A stretch of 39,709 nucleotides of DNA. It comes from Kiritimatiellia bacterium. Its GTDB lineage: Bacteria; Verrucomicrobiota; Kiritimatiellia; RFP12; UBA1067. The translations under genes and the position numbers were made by a program. This document shows positions 16,465 through 24,705 of the stretch, in pieces (the first letter of the stretch is position 1; each line of letters begins with the position of its first letter). The stretch is taken from assembly GCA_017631385.1 (NCBI GenBank), contig JAGBTH010000125.1, forward strand, positions 1 through 39,709, in the 5' to 3' direction. Under the pieces are notes generated by a model. That model was not told the origin of the DNA. It ran no database searches and worked only from the letters and a program-made list of their open reading frames with translations.

Positions 16465-17466
16465 ATGGCGGCTAAAAATCCTTTCCTTAAAAAAGCTACA
16501 GGGACCTCTAAGGTCCCTGTACGTGTTGAAAAGAAACATGGTCTTGGTCGAGGTTTAGGTTCGTTAATCCCTACGAAGAATACCTCATCTGAGTCATTTA
16601 CTAAGACGCCGGTTTTAGCGAAATCTGCGATTTCAGGTGTTGATGAGAAGGTGGATTCTCCGCTTGAAATTCCGATTCTCGATATTGAACGAAGCCCTTA
16701 TCAGCCTCGTAGGGAATTTAAAGATGAAGAGCTTTCAGAGCTTGCTGAGTCGCTTAAAAATAGTGGATTAGTTCATCCTCCGACTGTACGTAAGAATTCA
16801 AGTGGTAAGTACGAGCTTATTTCTGGTGAGCGCCGTTTAAGAGCTGCTCTATTAGCTGGTTGGAAGAAGATTCGAGTTACGCTTATTGAGGCCGATGATC
16901 TTACAGCGGCTGCAATGACGACGACTGAGAATATCAATCGCGAAGATTTAAATCCGATTGAAGAAGCTGATAGCTATAAGACTCTTCAAGATACATTCTC
17001 GTTAACTCAACAAGAAGTAGCCCAACGAGTTGGTAAGGCTCGCGCTACAGTCGCTAATGCAGTTCGACTTTTAGAGCTACCCGAAGAGGTTAAGGAGCTT
17101 CTTCAGAAAAAGCTTTTGTCGGTTGGTCATGCGAAAGTGCTTCTTTCGATTGATGACGAGAAAGAGCGTGTCCTTTTAGCTCGCGATTGTGTTAACGATC
17201 AGCTTACTGTACGTGCTTTGGAGAAGCGTGTAGCGCGTTTACATGCTCCTGTTGTCGAGAAGCAACGCGGTACGCCCGATTTGCCCGATGGCTATGTTAG
17301 ATCACTGGTCGATAAGCTTAAAAAGCATTTTGGATGTGCTGTTAGATTGACAAGTGGTGTTACTCACGCCAATGGTAAGCATGTTAAAGGTCTTTTAGAG
17401 ATAGACTTTTTTGACAACGACGAACTTGATAGAGTTTTGCGCATGATTGGTGTAGAGGTCGAATAG
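16465..17466 (+). CDS. parB: Chromosome partitioning protein ParB
   Basis: A 333-residue ParB. The N-terminus contains the ParA-contact motif GLGRGLGSLIP at residues 26-36, preceded by an unusual 25-residue basic extension. The ParB/Srx CTPase domain has RSPYQPRREF and ISGERRLRAA (residues 119-128, CTP binding). The helix-turn-helix lies around LTQQEVAQRVGKARATVANA (about 182-201). A C-terminal dimerisation segment is present. It loads on parS and slides as a clamp to segregate the origin. parA, normally adjacent, is absent from this window. The Shine-Dalgarno is weak (ataagca), so translation may be coupled to the gene six bases upstream. A strong hairpin occupies codons 11-19. Confidence 0.93.
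   Translation: MAAKNPFLKKATGTSKVPVRVEKKHGLGRGLGSLIPTKNTSSESFTKTPVLAKSAISGVDEKVDSPLEIPILDIERSPYQPRREFKDEELSELAESLKNSGLVHPPTVRKNSSGKYELISGERRLRAALLAGWKKIRVTLIEADDLTAAAMTTTENINREDLNPIEEADSYKTLQDTFSLTQQEVAQRVGKARATVANAVRLLELPEEVKELLQKKLLSVGHAKVLLSIDDEKERVLLARDCVNDQLTVRALEKRVARLHAPVVEKQRGTPDLPDGYVRSLVDKLKKHFGCAVRLTSGVTHANGKHVKGLLEIDFFDNDELDRVLRMIGVEVE
16497..16521 (+). other. Perfect 11-bp hairpin inside the 5' end of parB
   Basis: The arms tacagggacct and aggtccctgta are exact inverted repeats with a CTA loop. The element covers codons 11-19 of parB, in the part coding for the N-terminal extension. No T-run follows. It could damp translation or transcription of parB, or it could bind a protein. 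It does not resemble the parS consensus. Confidence 0.6.
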
Positions 17467-17468
17467 GC

Positions 17469-18326
17469 ATGACATCAATTATTTTGGCCGCGGCATTAAT
17501 ATTTACTCCGGCCGATGCTAAAGTTGCGCATAATTCAGCCCTAGAACTCGTTGAAAATTATACTCCGCGTGATTCTGGAACATTAGGTTCTAGACGCGCG
17601 GCTAATTTTATACTTGATAAGGTTAGTTCTTTAGGGGCTGATGCGAAACTTGATTGTTTTAAAGCTAATACTCCTAGGGGAAGACGTGTATTTGTTAATG
17701 TAGAAAGCTCATTTATTTCTAATCCAACCAACGAATGGATTGTTTTAGTATCTCATTACGATACTAAGTTAGGCGTTGATTGCCCTGGCGCGAATGATGG
17801 TGCTTCTACGACTGGGTTGTTAATAGCTTTAGCCGAGAAGATCTATCAAAATAGACCTGAAAAAACGAATATACTTTTACTTTGGACTGATGGTGAAGAG
17901 TGTATGGATAATTATGATGAGAATGATGGATTGTGGGGGTCTAAACATGTAGCTAAAAAATTGAAAGATTCTGGAGTTAAAGTACGTGCGGTAGTTTGCT
18001 TTGATATGTTGGGGGATAAGGATTTAAAAATTACCATTCCTGAAAATTCTCATTATGGATTAAAAAAAGGTTTGTTGAAGATTGCTAAGCGAAAAAACGT
18101 AGGTGATAAGATTGTTGCGTGTAATGATATAATTATAGATGATCATGTTCCTTTTTTAGAGGCTGGTTTTAAGTCTATAAATCTTATCGACTTTGAATAT
18201 GGGTCTAAGCCGGGGCTGAATGATTATTGGCACACTAAAGAAGATACAGGTGATAAGATTTCTGAAAAGTCTCTTTTGTTCGCGGGTGAAATCGCTACAT
18301 GGTTAATTAATGGCTTGGATCGTTAA
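17469..18326 (+). CDS. M28 family zinc aminopeptidase / glutaminyl cyclase-like
   Basis: A 285-residue protein with a probable signal peptide (MTSIILAAALIFTPADA). The M28 zinc site is complete: VSHYDT (His, Asp), GANDGAST (bridging Asp), WTDGEEC (Glu-Glu), FDMLGD (Asp) and NDYWHTKEDT (His). Bacterial proteins of this shape are aminopeptidases or glutaminyl-peptide cyclotransferases, which are built on the same fold. The Trp/His-rich WHTKEDT ending fits the cyclotransferase branch, but sequence alone does not decide. It starts two bases after the parB stop. A terminator follows. Confidence 0.85.
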   Translation: MTSIILAAALIFTPADAKVAHNSALELVENYTPRDSGTLGSRRAANFILDKVSSLGADAKLDCFKANTPRGRRVFVNVESSFISNPTNEWIVLVSHYDTKLGVDCPGANDGASTTGLLIALAEKIYQNRPEKTNILLLWTDGEECMDNYDENDGLWGSKHVAKKLKDSGVKVRAVVCFDMLGDKDLKITIPENSHYGLKKGLLKIAKRKNVGDKIVACNDIIIDDHVPFLEAGFKSINLIDFEYGSKPGLNDYWHTKEDTGDKISEKSLLFAGEIATWLINGLDR

Positions 18327-18334
18327 GTAAAATA

Positions 18335-18376
18335 AAAATACCTAAGACCTCTTTGATAAGACCTTAGGTATTTTTT
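18335..18376. terminator. Bidirectional terminator between convergent genes
   Basis: Perfect arms aaaatacctaag and cttaggtatttt surround a 16-base loop. T-runs occur at the end on both strands. It lies between the + strand M28 gene and the minus-strand SGNH gene and can serve both. Confidence 0.88.
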
Positions 18377-18392
18377 ATTGTTTTTAAGTAAG

Positions 18393-19847
18393 TTATTTAC
18401 CGCAAATCTTTTTAAAGTACGGTAGTACTGCTTCTGCCCAGATCTTATAACCAGGAAGTTCGGGATGAAGGCGGTCTGGCATAATCCACTTTGTATCGCC
18501 ATCTTTATCAAGAAGCTTGTCGTTAAAGTCGACCCAGAAGATTTTTTCGTTGTCTGCGTAAGTTTTGATAATCTCATTAACTTTATTGTTTTTAACGCGT
18601 CTCCAATCTTTAGCATCGCCGCGAGGGAAGATAGGTAAAAGAATAACTTTAGCTTGGGGCTGCTTTTTAGCGAGTAAATCGAGGAATGTGCGAATTCCGA
18701 GCGCAACTTCTTCGGGTGTGTTACCACCGCTATTGTTAGTGCCAATCATAAGCATTACGCACTTAGCTTTGTAGCCGTCCAATTCACCGTAAAGTCCGCG
18801 CCATAAGAGATGCTGAGTTCTATCACCGCTATAGCCGATATTGAGGATGCTATACTTCTTCATGAGCTTTTGATATTCTTCTTTACCTTGAAAGCCCCAC
18901 AAATGAGTTATTGAGTCTCCTGCAAAAACAATATCTATCTCTTTATTATTAGAAATGATTCTACGGTTCGTGAAAAGTTTTTGAGTCCATACATCATAGT
19001 TGCGTGGACGATGCATACCCTTAACTCGTGCGACTGGTTGAATTGTTGTAGGCTCATTTGATTTTGGAGCAACTTTCTTTTTAGAGTAGCGATTTTTAGG
19101 AGCTTCACCTTTTTTATCAGAAAGCGCGTAATCAATGTATGGTTTTACAGCTTTGTACCAGATTTCGTAACCTTGTGCAGCAGGGTGTAGATAGTCAGGG
19201 AAGAGGTCTTTAGGTAATGTGCCGTCTTCATTAAGAAATTCATCGTTAAAATCGCACCAGAAAATTGTCTGGCCATCACAGAATTTGCAGATTTCCTTAT
19301 TAACAATCTCGTTGCGCTTACGCTTTGGATCATTAGCATCTACACCGCGAGGGAAGATAGGTAATAGTACGACGGTCGCCTTAGGTTGTTTTTTACGTAT
19401 TTCAGTAAGAATTTCTCTAATACCAAGAATAGTATCCATTGGAGGTTCATTCTCAATAGTGTTATGGCCAGTATTGTTAGTGCCAATCATAACGACAATA
19501 CATTTAGCTTCGTAGCCATCAAGCTCACCATTTTTAATTCTCCAAAGAACATGTTCGGTATGATCGGCTCCCGTTCCGAGGTTGAGCATTTTCATATCGC
19601 CTTCGGAGAAATATTTATTTAGTTGTTCCTTGCCAACTTTCTCCCAATTATGAGTAATAGAATCACCGATAAAGACGACTTTAGCTCCCCCAGCTTTAAC
19701 TAATTCCATTTTGGCATTATGTCGATCCATCTGCCAACTATCTTTACCCTTGGCCCAAAGTTTAGGCGTAGTTGCTCGTATAGCTCCGAAAGTAGCTCCT
19801 GCGATTAGTATCGCCGAGAAAACAGTTAGTGTTTTTTTTAGATTCAT
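18393..19847 (-). CDS. Secreted tandem SGNH hydrolase (two GDSL esterase domains)
   Basis: A 484-residue protein with an N-terminal signal peptide (KKTLTVFSAILIAGATFGA). It holds two full SGNH/GDSL domains, about residues 50-245 and 300-484, joined by a Lys/Pro/Thr-rich linker. Each has FIGDSITH or FAGDSITH (Ser63 and Ser312), a block I/III motif ending MIGTNN, LLPIFPRG, and the catalytic Asp-His as DYLHP or DRLHP. The copies match best around LDGYxAKC and the FPRG block, showing internal duplication. The fold is PAF-acetylhydrolase-like. Such enzymes remove acyl groups from glycans or lipids outside the cytoplasm. Both sites look intact. It is the only clear minus-strand gene in the window. 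Confidence 0.9.
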   Translation of the reverse strand: MNLKKTLTVFSAILIAGATFGAIRATTPKLWAKGKDSWQMDRHNAKMELVKAGGAKVVFIGDSITHNWEKVGKEQLNKYFSEGDMKMLNLGTGADHTEHVLWRIKNGELDGYEAKCIVVMIGTNNTGHNTIENEPPMDTILGIREILTEIRKKQPKATVVLLPIFPRGVDANDPKRKRNEIVNKEICKFCDGQTIFWCDFNDEFLNEDGTLPKDLFPDYLHPAAQGYEIWYKAVKPYIDYALSDKKGEAPKNRYSKKKVAPKSNEPTTIQPVARVKGMHRPRNYDVWTQKLFTNRRIISNNKEIDIVFAGDSITHLWGFQGKEEYQKLMKKYSILNIGYSGDRTQHLLWRGLYGELDGYKAKCVMLMIGTNNSGGNTPEEVALGIRTFLDLLAKKQPQAKVILLPIFPRGDAKDWRRVKNNKVNEIIKTYADNEKIFWVDFNDKLLDKDGDTKWIMPDRLHPELPGYKIWAEAVLPYFKKICGK

Positions 19848-19898
19848 AAGAATATGTGTTTTGTTAGTTGTTATATGCTAGAAAGTTTAGTAATATAA

Positions 19899-19907
19899 AT
19901 TATATCA
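19899..19907 (-). promoter_or_regulatory. Extended -10 promoter of the SGNH gene
   Basis: On the minus strand the sequence reads TGA-TATAAT, about 50 bases before the ATG at 19847. The 208-base divergent gap 19848-20055 contains this, the opposite promoter at 20007, and otherwise only AT-rich sequence in which I see nothing. Confidence 0.65.
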
Positions 19908-20006
19908 AATTTTATGTTTTTCCTAAATCATCACATATCATTTACGAAAGTCTTCTTACCCCTAATACTTCCACAGTTTTGGATTAATGCGATAAATTTA
20001 ATTTTA

Positions 20007-20015
20007 TGGTATAAT
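20007..20015 (+). promoter_or_regulatory. Extended -10 promoter of the MFS gene
   Basis: TGG-TATAAT occurs 40 bases before the ATG at 20056. No -35 at the right spacing is seen. Confidence 0.7.
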
Positions 20016-20055
20016 TCATGTGTTGAAATAAAGGATAACAATCGGGAATATAATA

Positions 20056-21336
20056 ATGAATGGCGAACAATCTAAAAAGAAAGATTTTTACAAGTGGACG
20101 CTTTTGGGCGCCTTGTGGCTAACTTATTTATTTTTGCAGGGAACGCGGCAGATTTTTGGGGCGACGGTTACTCAGATTAAGGCTGACTTTGCGAGTATCG
20201 GCGTAAGCGATACTCAGATTGGGGCTATCTCGACTGTCTTTGGTATTGTAATGGGTATATGCTTACCTTTTTCAGGAATCGCGGCGGATTTTTTAAGGCG
20301 CAAGTGGATAGTTATTACTGGTGTTGTTCTTTTTTCTTTTGGTACGTTTTTATCGTCATTCGCGTCAGGTATCGGGCTATTTATTCTTTCTTACGGAATA
20401 ATAACTTCGTCTGGTCAGGCGTTTGTAGGAGCTTCGGCCTCGTCATTAATAAGTCAATACCATGTTGATACTAGAGCGACGGCGTTTTCGATTTATCAAA
20501 GCGCGCTTTATTTAGGTATAATTTCGTTCTCTGCGGTTTCGGGCTATTTAGGCGGCATGAAGGATATGGGCTCCGGCGCTTGGAAGTTGCCATTTCGTGT
20601 ATTTGGATTAGCGGGGCTAGCTATCGCAGTACTTTTAATCTTCGTCCTTAATGATAAGCATCCATCAGCCGCGACGCGAGGACCGGCTAAAAAGCGCTCC
20701 TTTAAAGAGGCGGCTACCATTCTATTTCGCCGTCCGTCCGCATTACTCACTGCTTTTTCGCTACTTATGTTCATCGCGGTTGACGGTAGTTATAGAAATT
20801 GGATGCCGAATTTATTGGGTGAAAAGTTTAACGGTGTAATTGATCCTAAATGGATACCCTTAAACGCGCTCGCATGGCATTTCGCAGGCGCGTTTGTCGG
20901 CGTTGCGATTGGCAGTCGTTTTTCGGATAAATTCGCTAAATTCCGTCCTAGCGTACGTTTAGAGACGATGATGACCGGTATGCTAGCGGCTATACCATTT
21001 ATAATTTTAATGGCGTTCGCGTCGAATTTTGTTGTATGCTGCGCGGCGATGGCGCTTTTTGGCGTGTTCCGCGGCGTTTATGATTCGAATCTCTTTGCCG
21101 CGTTATTTGAGGTTATTCCTCAGCGTTATCATGCTGCGGGTGCGGCGATTGCGTTTTCGGTATCGTTTTTGTTGGGCTCGTTTTCTTCAATGATTACCGG
21201 CTGGATGAAAGATAATTTAACCGTTCAGTTCAGTATCGCGGCGTTCGCCGGGTTTTATATTGTCGGAGCGCTTATGCTGATGATAGCGAGATTTTTCTTC
21301 TTTAAAAGAGATTACGAAAGGATGAATGAACAATGA
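20056..21336 (+). CDS. MFS transporter
   Basis: A 426-residue major facilitator with 12 predicted helices. TM1 has LWLTYLFLQGTRQIFGATVTQI. The loop between TM2 and TM3 has the MFS signature GIAADFLRRKWIVITG. A central basic loop (ATRGPAKKRSFKEAA) divides the two six-helix halves. The GTRQIFGA start and the WMPNLL segment recall organophosphate/sugar-acid type MFS proteins, but the substrate cannot be stated. The stop overlaps the ATG of the SDR gene by four bases. The pair may import and then oxidise one compound. Confidence 0.88.
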   Translation: MNGEQSKKKDFYKWTLLGALWLTYLFLQGTRQIFGATVTQIKADFASIGVSDTQIGAISTVFGIVMGICLPFSGIAADFLRRKWIVITGVVLFSFGTFLSSFASGIGLFILSYGIITSSGQAFVGASASSLISQYHVDTRATAFSIYQSALYLGIISFSAVSGYLGGMKDMGSGAWKLPFRVFGLAGLAIAVLLIFVLNDKHPSAATRGPAKKRSFKEAATILFRRPSALLTAFSLLMFIAVDGSYRNWMPNLLGEKFNGVIDPKWIPLNALAWHFAGAFVGVAIGSRFSDKFAKFRPSVRLETMMTGMLAAIPFIILMAFASNFVVCCAAMALFGVFRGVYDSNLFAALFEVIPQRYHAAGAAIAFSVSFLLGSFSSMITGWMKDNLTVQFSIAAFAGFYIVGALMLMIARFFFFKRDYERMNEQ

Positions 21337-22094
21337 ATAGATTTGAAGGTAAAGTAGCTCTTCTTACGGGGGCTGGCGGATATATCGGCGGAACTTCGGC
21401 GCGACGTTTCGCGGCGGAGGGAGCGAAGGTCTTTGTATGTGACTATACGATGGAGATTGCCCAGCGCACAGTCGACGCGATTCGCGCGGCGGGTGGCGAA
21501 GCTGAGGCGTTCGCCGGCGATGTTCGCGATTCTAAATTCTGCGACGCGGCAGTTGCCGAGTGTGTAAGGCGCTTTGGCGGGATCGATATTATGGTTCATG
21601 TAGCGGGCGGCAGCGCGCGCGGCAAAATGGCTAAGTTAATCGATCAGACCGACGATGTTATTGAGAATATTCTAGGCGTTAATCTTTTAGGCGCGATTTG
21701 GATGAGCAGAGCTGCCGCGCGTGAAATGGTTAAAGCTGGTAAGGGCGGGAGGATTATTTGCTTTTCGTCGGTTGTCGCGAGATGCGGGCTTAAAAAGTGC
21801 GTAGATTATGCCGCTGCTAAGGGTGGCGTATCTTCGATGATTTGTTCGCTCGCTAAAGAACTTGGTGAGGATAAGATAACGGTTAATGCGGTCGCTCCCG
21901 GTATTGTAGTTAGACCCGATGATAATTCAGGAGAGAACATTACTCATGGTACGAATTTTCTCCATGAGAAATGTCTAGCTGACGATGTCGCTAATGTAGT
22001 GCTCTTTCTTTCATCCGAAGAAGGGCGCTTTGTAACTGGCCAGACGTATGCTATTGACGGCGGTCGCTCGCTCGCGATGAAGGGCTCTGACTGA
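21333..22094 (+). CDS. Short-chain dehydrogenase/reductase
   Basis: A 253-residue classical SDR, cytoplasmic, NAD(P)H-linked. The cofactor motif is TGAGGYIGG near residue 12. Asp in VCDYT after strand 2 favours NAD. NNAG is replaced by HVAGG, the active site has FSSVVARCG and YAAAKGG (Tyr and Lys four apart), and the C-terminus has VTGQTYAIDGGRS. These fit oxidoreductases of the 3-ketoacyl-ACP reductase type and also sugar or polyol dehydrogenases. Translational coupling with the MFS gene argues for a catabolic sugar/polyol role; this is an inference. Confidence 0.9.
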   Translation: MNRFEGKVALLTGAGGYIGGTSARRFAAEGAKVFVCDYTMEIAQRTVDAIRAAGGEAEAFAGDVRDSKFCDAAVAECVRRFGGIDIMVHVAGGSARGKMAKLIDQTDDVIENILGVNLLGAIWMSRAAAREMVKAGKGGRIICFSSVVARCGLKKCVDYAAAKGGVSSMICSLAKELGEDKITVNAVAPGIVVRPDDNSGENITHGTNFLHEKCLADDVANVVLFLSSEEGRFVTGQTYAIDGGRSLAMKGSD

Positions 22095-22104
22095 TAGGTG
22101 ATTT

Positions 22105-23130
22105 ATGGGTTGGACGGGTAGTAAAGTGAACGACGAATATTATATTGAACGAGCGATTGAATTAGCGTCTAAGGGATTAGGTCATACTAGGCCTAATCCC
22201 GCGGTGGGAGCTGTTATTGTTAAGGATGGTGTAATAATTGGCGAAGGCTGGCACAAAAAGGCTGGCGGCGATCATGCTGAAGTCGCGGCGATAAAAAACG
22301 CTCTAAAAAAGGGTGATAAAACATCAGTTTCTTTAGAGGGCGCGTCAATTTATGTAACATTGGAGCCTTGTTCAAAGGTAGGTAGAGTCGGAGCTTGCAC
22401 CGACGCGATAGCGAGTGCGGGCATTTCGCGTGTCGTTTATGTTATTTCGGATCCAAATCCTAAAAATCGGGGTAAAGCTAAGCGAGTTTTGGCTAAAAAA
22501 GGGATTGAATGCTCCCAATATAAGGGCGATAAAGTATTAATTGCGAAGTGTCAGGATCTCATCAAGGGCTTTAGTAAGCATATTCTTACGGGGATGCCTT
22601 ATGTCACCGTAAAAATAGCTATGTCATTAGATGGTAAGATTTGTGATGATTGGGGTAATGCGAATTGGATTAGCTCTACGGCATCGCGAAAATGTACGAA
22701 TCAGTTACGTGAAGTAGTTGATGCTATTATGGTCGGCGCTGAGACGGTACGAAAAGACAATCCTTCGCTTTTAGCTAGAATTCATCCAAATAAAGATCTT
22801 ATTAGAGTTATTATTTCTAAAACCGGTAAGTTACCTAAGGGAGCTCAGGTTTTTACTGATGGTAAAAATCCTACGCTTGTTTTTAATGATCCTAAAAAGG
22901 CGCTTATTGAACTTGGTAAGATGGGGGTAACGAGCGTTCTTTGCGAAGGGGGCTTAAAGCTCGCTCAATCATTAGCTCAATCAGGATTGGTTGATGAATG
23001 GATAACTGTTCTTGCGCCGGTTATTATCGGTAAAAGTCGCATTGGTAAAGCTCTTCGTCTAAAGAGTATCGCTAATAAATGTTTTATGTGCGATGGCGAT
23101 ATGTTTTATAATGCGGTTATTAAAGATTAA
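22105..23130 (+). CDS. ribD: Bifunctional riboflavin deaminase/reductase RibD
   Basis: A 341-residue enzyme of riboflavin synthesis. The N-terminal deaminase carries TRPNPAVGAVIV, the zinc His in GGDHAEVAAI and two zinc Cys in LEPCSKVGRVGACTDAI. The usual GRTPPC is changed to GRVGAC, but both cysteines remain. The reductase half (from about residue 163) has VTVKIAMSLDGKI, ANWISS, DAIMVGAETVRKDNPSL and LCEGGLKLAQSL. It acts on the pyrimidine product of GTP cyclohydrolase II. ribE lies near 31893, but ribB/ribA and ribH are not in the window. The initiator ATG 22105 has an AGGTGA site. Confidence 0.94.
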   Translation: MGWTGSKVNDEYYIERAIELASKGLGHTRPNPAVGAVIVKDGVIIGEGWHKKAGGDHAEVAAIKNALKKGDKTSVSLEGASIYVTLEPCSKVGRVGACTDAIASAGISRVVYVISDPNPKNRGKAKRVLAKKGIECSQYKGDKVLIAKCQDLIKGFSKHILTGMPYVTVKIAMSLDGKICDDWGNANWISSTASRKCTNQLREVVDAIMVGAETVRKDNPSLLARIHPNKDLIRVIISKTGKLPKGAQVFTDGKNPTLVFNDPKKALIELGKMGVTSVLCEGGLKLAQSLAQSGLVDEWITVLAPVIIGKSRIGKALRLKSIANKCFMCDGDMFYNAVIKD

Positions 23131-23145
23131 ATTAAGGATTAAGTC

Positions 23146-24579
23146 ATGTCACTAACTGTAGTTGGAGTTATTTGCGCCGCGGCATTAATACCAATGCCGA
23201 AGTCTATTCAGATTAATACAGGCTCAGTATCTACAGGAGAAGTCCAAATAGTTGAAAAAACTGATAAAGCTCTTGTTCCTGAAGGATATCGCATTAAAAT
23301 TGATGAAAAAGGAGTTGTTGTTTCAGCTTCTGACGAGGCTGGTAAGTTTCGCGCTCGCACTACTTTAAAGCAATTAAGTGAAAATGGGCGTTGGCCATAT
23401 TGCGCGATTGAGGACGAGCCTAGCTTTCGTTGGCGTGGTGTAATGTTGGATGAGGGGCGTCATTTTTTTGGTAAGGAGGCTGTAAAAAATCTACTTGATA
23501 CGATGGCTAAGTATAAGCTTAATGTATTTCATTGGCATCTTACCGAGGATCAAGGTTGGCGCTTGGATATTCCTCAATTTCCAGAACTCGTTAAATATGG
23601 CGCTGTTCGTCCCGAATCTGCGGCGCGTACTTGCCGCGGAGGACCAGATGATTTTAGAGGCGATGGCCAAAAGTATGGACCGTTCTTTTATACTAGTGCG
23701 GATATAAAAGAAATCTTGGAATATGCTAATAAAAGATTTATAACTATCGTCCCTGAGGTAGAAATACCGGGTCACGTTCGCGCTCTTTTAGCTTCTCACC
23801 CTGAGTTCGCTTGTCGAGAAGGACTTTCGCGAGTGCCGCGTTTGATGTATGGCGTTGAATACGATGTTCTTTGCGCGGGTAATGATGATGCGATTAGATT
23901 TATGGAGAAGGTTTATGATGAGGTATGTAAGCTTTTCCCTGGGCGATATATTCATATTGGAGGCGATGAATGTCCTAAAGAGAGGTGGAAGGAGTGTTCT
24001 AAGTGTCAAGCGCGTATAAAGAAGTTGGGTCTTAAGGATGAAGATGAGCTTCAAGCTTGGATTACGCGGCACTTTACGGATTATTTAGCTAAAAAGGGTA
24101 GAATAGCGATTGGATGGGATGAGGTTTTAGCCGGTAATCCTAGTCAGGATACGATAATCCAAAATTGGCGTCGCTCTAAGTACGCTGTAGACGCTGCCAA
24201 AAAAGGTCATGATATTATAATTTCACCAGTGGGAACGACGTATTTCTCGGTTCCTCAGGGTATTGAAGATGATCCATTTACTTATCTTAGTCCTAAAATG
24301 CGCAGTTCTCTTAAAAATGTATATTCGTTTAACCCATATTCGCTTATCCCGCCGGAATCTAAGGGCCGTGTTTTAGGCGGTGAGTGTTGTCTATGGACTG
24401 AATGTATTTGGAATGAATATGATTTAGCCTGGAAGTTATGGCCGCGAGGCTTAGCATTCGCAGAGGCTATGTGGACTAATCCTAAAGAGCCGCGCGACTA
24501 CGAAGAATTTAAAAAGCGCGCCAAAGTTCATCGTAAAGAACTTATAAGCTCTAAAATTAATTGCGCACCACTAGAATAG
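23146..24579 (+). CDS. Secreted beta-N-acetylhexosaminidase, GH20
   Basis: A 477-residue glycoside hydrolase with a signal-like N-terminus (LTVVGVICAAALIPMPKS). A short GH20b-like beta domain (residues about 20-90) leads to the GH20 barrel: FRWRGVMLDEGRHFFGKEAV, FHWHLTEDQGWRLDI, PEVEIPGHVRALLA, and the catalytic pair in HIGGDECPKERW (Asp274, Glu275). GGECCLWTE and WPRGLAFAEAMW complete the pocket. It releases terminal GlcNAc or GalNAc from glycans such as mucin or chitin fragments. It is 15 bases after ribD, with AAGGA before the ATG. It ends before the consensus promoter of rplU. Confidence 0.94.
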   Translation: MSLTVVGVICAAALIPMPKSIQINTGSVSTGEVQIVEKTDKALVPEGYRIKIDEKGVVVSASDEAGKFRARTTLKQLSENGRWPYCAIEDEPSFRWRGVMLDEGRHFFGKEAVKNLLDTMAKYKLNVFHWHLTEDQGWRLDIPQFPELVKYGAVRPESAARTCRGGPDDFRGDGQKYGPFFYTSADIKEILEYANKRFITIVPEVEIPGHVRALLASHPEFACREGLSRVPRLMYGVEYDVLCAGNDDAIRFMEKVYDEVCKLFPGRYIHIGGDECPKERWKECSKCQARIKKLGLKDEDELQAWITRHFTDYLAKKGRIAIGWDEVLAGNPSQDTIIQNWRRSKYAVDAAKKGHDIIISPVGTTYFSVPQGIEDDPFTYLSPKMRSSLKNVYSFNPYSLIPPESKGRVLGGECCLWTECIWNEYDLAWKLWPRGLAFAEAMWTNPKEPRDYEEFKKRAKVHRKELISSKINCAPLE

Positions 24580-24607
24580 CGGAGTAATATTTAGTTAAGT
24601 TTCAGTA

Positions 24608-24637
24608 TTGACAGTTAAAGGCGATTTTAGGTATAAT
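24608..24637 (+). promoter_or_regulatory. Consensus sigma70 promoter of rplU-rpmA
   Basis: A perfect TTGACA and a perfect TATAAT are separated by 18 bases, with a further G directly before the -10. This is the strongest promoter in the window, as expected for ribosomal protein genes. Confidence 0.92.
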
Positions 24638-24647
24638 ATTCAAACTA

Positions 24648-24683
24648 GCTTTTCGTGGAGAAGTTTCTTACCACAAGGAAAGC
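24648..24683 (+). promoter_or_regulatory. Stem-loop in the rplU leader
   Basis: GCTTTTCGTGG pairs with CCACAAGGAAAGC, leaving a two-base bulge and a 12-base loop. It fills most of the leader between the promoter and the Shine-Dalgarno (AAGGAAAA) of rplU. It may be a site for autogenous control by a ribosomal protein. No match to a known leader family is claimed. Confidence 0.5.
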
Positions 24684-24705
24684 AGGACAAAATAAGGAAA
24701 AAACA

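Noticed and set aside
16465-17466. parS site near parB
   Set aside because: I looked for the canonical TGTTTCACGTGAAACA and close variants around parB and found none. The palindrome at 16497 has a different sequence.
24655-24705. N-terminal extension of L21 from an upstream in-frame ATG
   Set aside because: It would be read from the leader stem-loop, adds 17 residues not found in L21, and lacks a ribosome binding site. The ATG at 24706 has one.
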